Made by a program: the position numbers and the translations under genes
Source of the DNA: Rhodospirillales bacterium
Lineage (GTDB): Bacteria > Pseudomonadota > Alphaproteobacteria > Rhodospirillales > Defluviicoccaceae
Length of the DNA stretch: 13,914 nt
Direction of reading: 5' to 3'
Assembly: GCA_016712375.1 (NCBI GenBank)
Contig: JADJRE010000035.1
Location: forward strand, 1 to 13,914
Notes under the pieces: generated by a model
What the model saw: only the letters and a program-made list of their open reading frames with translations
Database searches by the model: none
Told to the model about the DNA's origin: nothing
Shown here: one piece after another, positions 8,649 through 13,914 of the stretch
Layout: every line of letters starts with the position of its first letter
Numbering within the stretch: position 1 is the first letter of the stretch

Positions 8649-9009
8649 TCAGCCGAGGCCGAAAGTTCGGCGCTGCTCGAGCCAGTCTGTCGTGAGCGCT
8701 TTGACCAACTCTTCGAGCATCAAAGCCTTCGGCTGTTTGCCATCGAGCACGGCTTCAGTGATCTCGGGCGCGAGCAGCGTCACATTGAGCAGCCGGCAGA
8801 CGTAGGCACGGTTGATTTTCTGCGCCTCCGCCAGGGCGTTGATCGAGGTGTGCGTCCCTTCCTCCAGCATTCGCTTCCAGCGATGCGCCCGAGCGAGGGC
8901 GCGGATCAGCGTTCCATCCGGTCGAGGCTTCGCTGGTGCCCAGGCATCGCCGCCCGTCGGGGGCGATGATCACCTTAAGGCCGCCGCGGCCGATTCCAGA
9001 ATACATCAC
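8649..9009 (-). CDS. Small ParB/KorB-like helix-turn-helix protein, one frameshift
   Basis: About 120 residues. The first part (from about 9009) reads GRGGLKVIIAPDG. After one frame change near 8950 it continues GDAWAPAKPRPDGTLIRALA, RAHRWKRMLEEGTHTSINAL, AEAQKINRAYVCRLLNVTLL, APEITEAVLDGKQPKALMLE and ELVKALTTDWLEQRRTFGLG, ending TGA at 8649. The segment 'sinaLAeaqkInRaYVcRlLnvtLLapeIteAvLdGkq' is a helix-turn-helix like that of ParB/KorB DNA-binding domains. Similar small proteins accompany serine recombinases in alphaproteobacterial mobile DNA; no recombinase is visible here. The true start is uncertain: candidates extend to about 9049, but a stop intervenes in the frame checked. It lies upstream of the restriction operon on the same strand and could regulate it, which is inference. 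Confidence 0.6.
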
Positions 9010-9075
9010 AAGCGCGGCCGCGATGTGGGAACGATCGTGGGAGCGATTTCTGACACGCGCTATTTTTCCAGGTAA

Positions 9076-9368
9076 ATCAATTAGTTGATGTCAACAGATG
9101 GCGGAGGGAAGGGCGCTCGAACGCAACCGTCTCTCTTTTTATAGTGCCATAAGTCAACATCAGCTCCCCGTCGCGGGCGCGCCCGCGTTTTTGGTTGAGC
9201 AGCATTCGCAAAGAAGCCTTTCCGGATGGCGAACGAACTGATACCTTTTCGGGGCACGGGTTTGTCCGGTAGCGTACATGACGCAGGCACAACGACGTCC
9301 AGCACCAGAGCGTTGACGACCTCCAGCGGAATACGCTGCCTAGCGGGACAAGGTCGGGGGGTAGCGGC
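9076..9368. other. Apparent gene-free stretch
   Basis: About 290 bp separate the divergent helix-turn-helix gene and receiver-domain fragment. ORFs on the minus strand here are not protein-like. It holds a terminator-like palindrome (9172-9192) and a short inverted repeat GTTGA-TG-TCAAC at 9084-9095. The first half is AT-richer than the surroundings. Confidence 0.4.
9172..9192 (+). terminator. Rho-independent terminator-like palindrome
   Basis: CGCGGGCGCGCCCGCG (9172-9187) is a perfect 16-base palindrome followed at once by five T (9188-9192), so a GC stem with a tight loop and U tail can form on the plus strand. No plus-strand gene is recognised upstream; it may belong to a lost gene. Confidence 0.35.
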
Positions 9369-9605
9369 GTGATCAAGGTCTTTATCGGAAGTGCGGCTGT
9401 ATCGAGAAGGGCTCGCAGTTGTACTACGCCATCGCGAGGGTATCCGTGTCGTCGGCAGTAGCGCACCGCAGAACGGCGTCTGCACCCAGATTGCGGCCGC
9501 TGGTCCTGACATTGTTCTGTTCGACATGCCCACGTCCGAGGATGTCAGCTCCCTCCGCCATTTGACCAGCGCGCGACTCGCCGAGCAGCACCATGGGTCC
9601 CGGCA
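9369..9605 (+). pseudogene. Truncated response-regulator receiver domain (NarL/LuxR type)
   Basis: The GTG at 9369 begins MIKVFIGS. After a frame change near 9390 the sequence reads VRLYREGLAVVLRHREGIRV, VGSSAPQNG and AAAGPDIVLFDMPTSED, then SSLRHLTSARLAEQ. This is the first half of a receiver domain: 'vRlyREGLavvL' helix 1, 'giRVVG' strand 2, and DIVLFDM with the phospho-acceptor aspartate. Strands 4 and 5 and the carboxy-terminal helix-turn-helix are absent. Around 9590-9620 the reading passes directly into a glucosaminidase domain. The likeliest explanation is a deletion or assembly junction between two genes; a natural fusion would be very unusual. The usual acidic residues before 'VRLYREG' are not clear because of the frame break. 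Confidence 0.55.
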
Positions 9606-10878
9606 GCCGGGCTCGCGGCAATGTCGATGCTTGAGAGCGGCTATGGTTTCACTCGTACGGCGCAGTTCGCCAACAACCTGTTCGGCTGGAAGGCGCCGCA
9701 GACCGACCACGGCCAGTTATGTCCTCACCTGCCAGCCGGCCTCGATCCGGGTAATCACTACCGCCGTTTCCCGAACTGGGCGGGGAACTCGACTATGTCG
9801 GTAGACGACTCTCGGGACCGAGGCTACCCACAAGCAGTACGCGAGCGCGACCATCGCCTATGCGCGCGCGAACGAGCGGCCGGCACGCAGGTCCCCGAGG
9901 CGGTACTGCACTGGGTCCAGCGCATCCAGCAGGGCGGCTGCAACCCCGATCCCAGCTATGTCGGCCGCGTGGTTAGAATTGCCAACAACTACCCAGTCGC
10001 CTGGCGACTCCGCGTCGTCTACGCTCGATCTCTACCAGCTCTCGCAAGGATCATCGCCCACCGTCAGATCGCCAGCGCCTCCCTTAGAGACCTCCGGCCA
10101 AAATGCCATGCCTGACGCAGTCGGCGGGCTGAACCCGCGCCTCGGGCCGCCACCCACACCCCTGCCGCAAGGAAAGGTGACCGAACTCACCCAGTATTTT
10201 GCTAAGCGTCGTCCCTACCTGAGCCAGGATTGCAGCGAGATCGCCGCGCCGGGATACGAAGACATCCCGACTGGACCGGAACAGCCGATGCGCTGCCTCT
10301 ACCACGTTGAGTCCACCAGCCCGAAGGCGAAAGATCCGCGGCGTAAAGAAGGCGACGGCCGGCGTGATCTTTCCGACCCCGGCGCGGATGGCGCGATGGA
10401 TCATCGACAGCTGCCTGTGCGCTGGCGGGGCCAACTAGCCGGCTGCATCGCCTTTCTGCAGACCGGCCCCGAGGGCATCCTGCAGCAGTCCAGCGCCCAG
10501 TTCCCGATCGCCGGGATCGTCTTCGAGGACATGGAGGCCAAGCTGATGAAAGGCTACGCGTTCCGCGATGGCCTGACCGCGAGAGTTGACGGTTGGACAA
10601 ACGGCAGCGAGGCCTCGCCGACGTCCGAGCAGACCAAAGCCGCTCTGGAACAGCCGCCGCTTTGGATCAGCGAGCACGCTCGGGTCGCGCGCGGCGACAT
10701 CGGCGAAGTCAAGTGCCTCGATCCCTCCGCCTCGTTCGATCCGAAGCATCGTGACGACCGGTGGCGCGACTATGTCCGCGCGCGATTTGTCGAGGCTCTG
10801 CAGGGGGATCACAACATGCTGCTGCTCGCGCAGGTCTTCGCGCACTACCACCCCGATGCCTGCACACCGGTGAGATGA
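9606..10878 (+). pseudogene. Glucosaminidase-domain protein with long C-terminal extension, frameshifted
   Basis: The first part matches the GH73/Bax-like glucosaminidase fold, which cleaves peptidoglycan glycan chains: AMSMLESGYGFTRTAQFANN, LFGWKAP, ASYVLTCQPA, DPGNHYRRFPNWA, ELDYVGRRL, THKQYASATIAYARANERP. The Glu of LESGYG is the expected catalytic acid. It continues VPEAVLHWVQRIQQGGCNPD and PSYVGRVVRIANNYP, then a Ser/Thr/Pro-rich linker (about 10000-10170). A C-terminal region I do not recognise includes LTQYFAKRRPYLSQD, ATAGVIFPTPARMARWIIDS, AGCIAFLQTGPEGILQQSSA, GIVFEDMEAKLMKGYAFRDG and LLLAQVFAHYHPDACTPVR, ending at TGA 10878. At least seven frame changes occur, near 9720, 9740, 9785, 9815, 9890, 10330 and 10435. 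The true amino terminus is lost in the junction with the receiver fragment. The next gene starts nine bases later, so the two are probably co-transcribed. Confidence 0.6.
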
Positions 10879-10882
10879 GGGA
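10877..10882 (+). promoter_or_regulatory. Ribosome binding site of the secreted GH75-like gene
   Basis: GAGGGA overlaps the stop codon of the upstream gene and lies five bases before the ATG at 10888, fixing that start and suggesting translational coupling. Confidence 0.55.
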
Positions 10883-10887
10883 CTACG

Positions 10888-11822
10888 ATGCGTATTGCAC
10901 TCGCCGCTATCCTTGGAATTCTGCTCGCCTGCGGCGCTGCGCGGGCCGCCTCGTGCCCAGACGGTCAGGAATTGCCACGCATCGCGAACAAGCGCATCGT
11001 GCTGGCCGACGACACCCTGTTCTTCGCAAGCCGCGGCCTTCAGCTCGATCACGACGGCTCGCCGGAGGCCTATGGCGTTCGCGATCAGGGGTTGGAAGGC
11101 ATCTGCAACGGGCTGGCGCCGCTGCGCCACTCCCGAGTGTCGCGGTCGCAATCAGGAGCCTGCTTCAAGACCTGCCAGTCAGCCTTCGCCGCGTGGTCGC
11201 GCAACGGCGCTCAGGTGGAGACGCTGGGCGACTCCATGTGCTCGATTGGCCTTGGCGGCGGCGGCTGTTCCCCGCCTTCTGTTAGGCTTCAGCCACCTCC
11301 CAGGCAGGACTGGTTCGTCAGCGAAACGTCAGTTCGCGTGGCACCTCCCACGGCGCGCCGATTGCCGGCTGGAACGCTTCGCAGGCGGCCCAGCTCGACC
11401 CAGCGCGCATACCCTATTTCGTCATTCCCGGCGCCTTCCGTCGGTCGCCCTGGGACGCGACGCCGGGCGATGCAGGAATTGTCCTGGATGCCCGCTCGGG
11501 CAGGACCGTGGCGTTCGTTGTGGGCGACACGGGCGGGGCGCTCGACGAAGCATCGACCGCCGTGCACGCCGGTCTGCGCGGCGGCGCCTTTCCGCCGACG
11601 GGCAAGCGAACCAGCGCGCTCGGAGAGAGGGTGAACAGCTACCTTGCCGGCACCGATGGAGATTTCCGAATCGCGATTTTCCGCCATACAGCGAGCCGGA
11701 GCGGAAGCTCTTCTATGCTGACGTTGACGTCCGAGAAGCTCGGGCCCTGGATCGAAACCACCGCGCAGGCTCGTCTGCAGGGGATCGGCGGCGCCGATCG
11801 AGTGCTCGGTTGCGCGAATTGA
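10888..11822 (+). pseudogene. Secreted GH75 chitosanase-like protein, frameshifted
   Basis: The start at 10888 gives a clear signal peptide, MRIALAAILGILLACGAARA followed by ASCPDGQ, with cleavage expected after ARA. The mature part has several cysteines (SCPDG, GICNG, GACFKTCQ, SMCSIG, GGCS), fitting a disulphide-bonded extracytoplasmic protein. After a frame change near 11345 it reads GAPIAGWNASQAAQLDPARI, PYFVIPGAFRRSPWD, GDAGIVLDARSGRTVAFVVG, DTGGALDEASTAVHAGL and GDFRIAIFRHT. This resembles the GH75 chitosanase core (PY.VlP...GD..vv....Gr...a.vgD.G....Eas.al). The Asp of VGDTGG and Glu of LDEAS are candidate catalytic acids. Two more frame changes give EPERKLFYADVDV and then EKLGPWIETTAQARLQGIGG up to TGA at 11822. 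The GH75 call is moderate; a related non-catalytic fold is possible. Confidence 0.55.
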
Positions 11823-12301
11823 CGACAGGGCGCTTCACAAACGCCGACCCGTCGCGTTCCTGGCGCGCCAGGCGGAAGACCAGCGCGACGGCGCGGGCCC
11901 GGTCGACCAGATCGCCCTCCTTCTGCTGCACCTCCATCCGCCGCAGCCGCGCCTTCAGCACCTCGTTGGCGGTGCGCGCCTGCAGGAACGTCATCCCGCT
12001 CGCCTGCGGCGCCGTCAGCCCTTGCTCCTTCAGCGTCTCGCCGACCGCCGCGACGGCGGCCTCCGGCACCGGCCGGAATCCGTGCCGCGCCGGCGGCGTA
12101 TGGCTGCGCTGCTTCGAAGGATCGGTCGCCTGCGCCCGACGGGCGTCGAAGTGGACACATCGACCGAGCCGTCCGGATGCAGCACGAGCCGCCCCGAAGC
12201 TGCGCGCCTTCTGCACCGCGCCGCGCAGAGACGCCGGCGTGCCGCGCGTACGCGCGCCGCTCAGCCTCTTATGCGGGGGTGTGGAACTGCCGGTGGGCAT
12301 G
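11823..12301 (-). pseudogene. Phage terminase small subunit-like (Nu1-type) protein, 3' end lost
   Basis: Minus strand from about 12301 (MPTGSSTPPH). It reads GTPASLRGAVQKA, then GRLVLHPDGSVDV after one frame change and FDARRAQATDPSKQRSHTPP after another. It continues EAAVAAVGETLKEQGLTAPQ, ASGMTFLQARTANEVLKARL, RRMEVQQKEGDLVDRARAVA and LVFRLARQERD. This is the layout of small prophage DNA-packaging proteins annotated as terminase small subunit/Nu1 or 'elements of external origin' (HTH, 'l.pdG.iD..rAd...dp', then a coiled 'a.ara..e.lka.l.r...q...G.lvdra.....vf.larqeRD'). After RQERD (about 11862) the expected 'WVNWPARV' continuation is not there and the reading runs antisense into the GH75-like gene, so the carboxy end appears lost. 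No other phage gene is present. Confidence 0.5.
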
Positions 12302-12362
12302 GCGGCGAACACGCATTCTCAGATGCTCCAGGAAGCAAAAACAAAGCAATGACTGATCCGTC

Positions 12363-12390
12363 CTGTTCGCTTGCTTGTCAACGCGAACAG
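12363..12390. promoter_or_regulatory. Perfect 8-bp inverted repeat in divergent gap
   Basis: CTGTTCGC (12363-12370) and GCGAACAG (12383-12390) are perfect inverted arms separated by 12 bases. It lies between the terminase-like fragment (leftward) and the small gene at 12429 (rightward), where shared promoters would be expected. It does not match the spacing of an alphaproteobacterial LexA box (GTTC-N7-GTTC). It could be an operator or an RNA hairpin in the leader. Confidence 0.4.
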
Positions 12391-12428
12391 AGCGTTCATG
12401 TTCACCAGCAAAAACGTGGAGCGCGCCA

Positions 12429-12667
12429 TGAACGCCATTAACCGCAAGCCACACAACAACGATCAGGCACCAGGCGCTCAGCGCCTTCGTCGCCGGCAAG
12501 ACCGACTTCGAGGGTTGCTGGCAAGGCTGCAGCGGCTCAGCGACAACCACTTCGCGGTCCTGCCCGACGAGATGACCTGGAGCCACGTCACCAGCATCAC
12601 CGACAGCGCAGCGCTGCTCCGCCACATCACCGACGCACGGTTCAGCGAAGGCGAACACGCCGCCTGA
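12429..12667 (+). CDS. Conserved-looking small hypothetical protein, frame-broken
   Basis: About 79 residues. ATG at 12429 (MNAINRKPHNNDQAPGAQ). The best reading then shifts for a short stretch (ALSAFVAGKTDFEG, about 12475-12515) and returns to LLARLQRLSDNHFAVLPDEM, TWSHVTSITDSAALLRHITD, ARFSEGEHAA, ending TGA at 12667. The 'F.a.k..FdgLLaRLq.LSddHF...pd.v.WgHV......ll..i...aF.EGEhA' pattern recalls small proteins of unknown function frequent on alphaproteobacterial plasmids. It is acidic to neutral, with no membrane segment or signal peptide. An upstream in-frame ATG at 12371 would add 19 residues that do not look coding. Function unknown. Confidence 0.55.
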
Positions 12668-12678
12668 CGGCTCAACGT

Positions 12679-12718
12679 CCGCCGGCCCTTGGGCCCCCGC
12701 ACCGGCACCCGCCGGCGG
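12679..12718. repeat. GC-rich inverted repeat after the small gene
   Basis: CCGCCGGC (12679-12686) and GCCGGCGG (12711-12718) are perfect inverted arms around 24 bases, just 12 bases after the stop at 12667. No T run follows, so at best it is a hairpin that stabilises or weakly terminates the transcript. Confidence 0.35.
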
Positions 12719-12768
12719 GGCTGAGCAGCGCCGCGATCGTCGCGGTGCCCGATCCGAAAAGGACGCTA

Positions 12769-13914
12769 CTGTCCTGATCGAGAAGTTTTTATGATTACTC
12801 GGCTGCTGACGGGGTGATCATGATGGGCAAGGCTGCGGTTACGATTGAGCTGAGCGAGGCGGAGCGGGGGGAGTTGGTCTCGCTTTCGCGGGCGCGGAAG
12901 ACCGGGCAGGCGCTGGCTCGGCGGGCGCGGATCGTGCTTGCGGCTTCGTCCGGGATGGAAAACAAGGCGATCTGCAGCGAGGTCGGTGCGGACGCAAATA
13001 CGGTCGGCAAGTGGCGTCGCCGTTTCGCCGAGCGCCGTCTGGACGGGCTGCTCGACGAGCCCCGGCCCGGCACGCCGCGCAAGATCGGCGATGACGCGAT
13101 TGCCGAGACGATCCGGCTGACGCTGGAGACAACACCGGCCGGGGCAACGCACTGGTCGCTGCGTTCGATGGCGAAGGCGGTGGGCTACGCGCCATCCACC
13201 ATCCACCGCATCTGGCGCGCCTTCGGCTTGCAGCCGCACCGGAGCGAGACCTTCAAGCTGTCGAACGATCCGCTGTTCGTTGAGAAGGTGCGCGACATCG
13301 TCGGCCTCTACATGGCACCGCCGGAGCGGGCGCTGGTGCTGTGTGTCGACGAGAAATCGCAGATCCAGGCCCTCGATCGCACCCAGCCGCTGCTGCCGAT
13401 GCGCCCTGGCCAGGTCGAGCGCCGGACGCACGATTACACCCGCCATGGCACGACCTCGCTGTTCGCCGCCCTCGACATCGCCACCGGCGCGGTGATCGGC
13501 CGCTGCTATCCGAAGCACCGCTCCGCCGAGTTCCGCAAGTTTCTCGACCAGATCGAGGCGAGCGTTCCCACCGACCTCGACGTCCATCTGGTGATGGACA
13601 ACTACGCCACCCACAAGACCCAGCCGATCCGAGACTGGCTGGCCAAGCGGCCGCGCTGGCATGTCCACTTCACGCCGACCAGCGCGTCGTGGATCAATCG
13701 AGGTCGAGCGCTTCTTCGCCCTGATCACCGACAAGCAGATCAGGCGCGGCGTCCACCGCTCCACCCAGCAGCTCGAGAACGACATCCGCGCCTTCATCGA
13801 CGCCCACAACGCCGACCCGAAGCCCTTCCGCTGGACCAGGTCCGCCGACGACATCCTCGCCGCATCCAACGCTTCTGCCAGCGCACACGGCAGATCGGAG
13901 AAACTACGGAATCA
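12769..13914 (+). mobile_element. IS630-family insertion sequence, right end outside window
   Basis: The transposase type defines the family, which inserts at TA. A TA at 12767-12768 is followed by CTGTCCTGATCGAGAAGTTT. The last 15 bases of the window, reversed and complemented, read TGATTCCGTAGTTTC and align loosely with the TGATCGAGAAGTTT part of the left end. The window therefore probably stops about ten bases short of the element's right tip. The expected length of about 1.15-1.2 kb is normal for the family. Confidence 0.75.
12820..13914 (+). CDS. IS630 family transposase, two compensating frameshifts, 3' end cut by window
   Basis: ATG at 12820 (MMGKAAVTIELSEAERGELV). An amino-terminal helix-turn-helix follows (NKAICSEVGADANTVGKWRR), then TPAGATHWSLRSMAKAVGYA. 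The DDE core has VLCVDEKSQIQALDRTQP (first Asp), HDYTRHGTTSLFAALDIATG, and LVMDNYATHKTQ (second Asp). An extra base near 13702 shifts the frame, so the third acid lies in the +1 frame (VERFFALITDKQIRRGVHRS; Glu of VERFF). A missing base near 13865 restores the original frame for IQRFCQRTRQIGETTES, which is still open at the window end. As given, the original frame stays open throughout but would produce a protein lacking the catalytic Glu. With both indels corrected the protein is full length (about 365 residues) and apparently functional. Confidence 0.85.
   Translation, partial: MMGKAAVTIELSEAERGELVSLSRARKTGQALARRARIVLAASSGMENKAICSEVGADANTVGKWRRRFAERRLDGLLDEPRPGTPRKIGDDAIAETIRLTLETTPAGATHWSLRSMAKAVGYAPSTIHRIWRAFGLQPHRSETFKLSNDPLFVEKVRDIVGLYMAPPERALVLCVDEKSQIQALDRTQPLLPMRPGQVERRTHDYTRHGTTSLFAALDIATGAVIGRCYPKHRSAEFRKFLDQIEASVPTDLDVHLVMDNYATHKTQPIRDWLAKRPRWHVHFTPTSASWINRGRALLRPDHRQADQARRPPLHPAARERHPRLHRRPQRRPEALPLDQVRRRHPRRIQRFCQRTRQIGETTES

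Noticed and set aside
9081..9710. Minus-strand ORFs (129 and 209 aa) opposite the receiver domain
   Set aside because: Unlike any protein pattern; antisense to the receiver and spacer, and only open because of GC bias.
10895..12352. Longest plus-strand ORF (485 aa) across the GH75-like and terminase-like regions
   Set aside because: Arginine/alanine-rich out-of-frame reading over two convergent genes. It coincides with the true frame only in short segments after frameshifts (for example EPERKLFYADVDV).
13695..13710. Programmed frameshift in the IS630 transposase
   Set aside because: No slippery run at the site; a single extra G in the segment AATCGAGGTCGAG, balanced by a missing C near 13865, fits indel error like that in the rest of the window.
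12766..13869. Minus-strand ORF (367 aa) over the IS630 element
   Set aside because: Antisense shadow of the transposase, whose plus-strand reading has all family motifs.
1..13914. tRNA, rRNA, CRISPR array, riboswitch
   Set aside because: No cloverleaf-like conserved arms, no direct-repeat/spacer periodicity, and no known RNA motif was seen on either strand.

Overview
The window is GC-rich accessory DNA from an alphaproteobacterium. Protein flavour, the IS types and the kind of palindromic repeat present suggest Rhodospirillales or Azospirillum-like, but this is an inference from memory, not a search. It is bounded by two insertion sequences. An IS1380-family element occupies about 1-1591 (minus-strand transposase; the left tip lies just outside the window). 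An IS630-family element starts near 12769 and runs off the right edge.

The core is a minus-strand operon, read right to left: a very short ORF (8456-8361), a type III restriction helicase/nuclease res (8332-5307), a DUF4258-like small gene (5293-5037), a DUF2283 small gene (5040-4825), and a type III-like DNA methyltransferase mod (4793 to about 1773). Spacing is tight: ATGA overlap at the two DUF genes, 13 bp after res, 31 bp before mod. Mod should methylate and recognise the site, and Res should translocate and cut. The DUF4258/DUF2283 pair has the size and coupling of a toxin-antitoxin-like module lodged inside the restriction-modification (RM) operon; its role is unknown. Upstream on the same strand is a small ParB/KorB-like helix-turn-helix gene (9009-8649). 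Between it and the operon lies a perfect 15-bp operator-like inverted repeat (8512-8526).

The right part, plus strand, holds a truncated NarL-type receiver domain (9369 to about 9605) that runs straight into a glucosaminidase-domain protein (about 9606-10878). Next is a secreted, cysteine-containing protein with a GH75 chitosanase-like domain (10888-11822). These two are tandem and look like an extracytoplasmic polysaccharide-acting pair. Convergent to them is a phage terminase small-subunit-like (Nu1-type) fragment (12301 to about 11823). Divergent from that is a small conserved-looking hypothetical gene (12429-12667), then the IS630 element.

Almost every gene here is broken by single-base frame changes, yet between breaks the protein reads cleanly with intact catalytic motifs and few or no internal stops. 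Res alone needs about ten corrections. The same pattern occurs in both transposases and all hypothetical genes, so uncorrected indel errors in the sequence are at least as likely as real decay. Genes are therefore described as reconstructed across frames, and 'pseudogene' means 'frame-broken as given'. No tRNA, rRNA or CRISPR array was seen.
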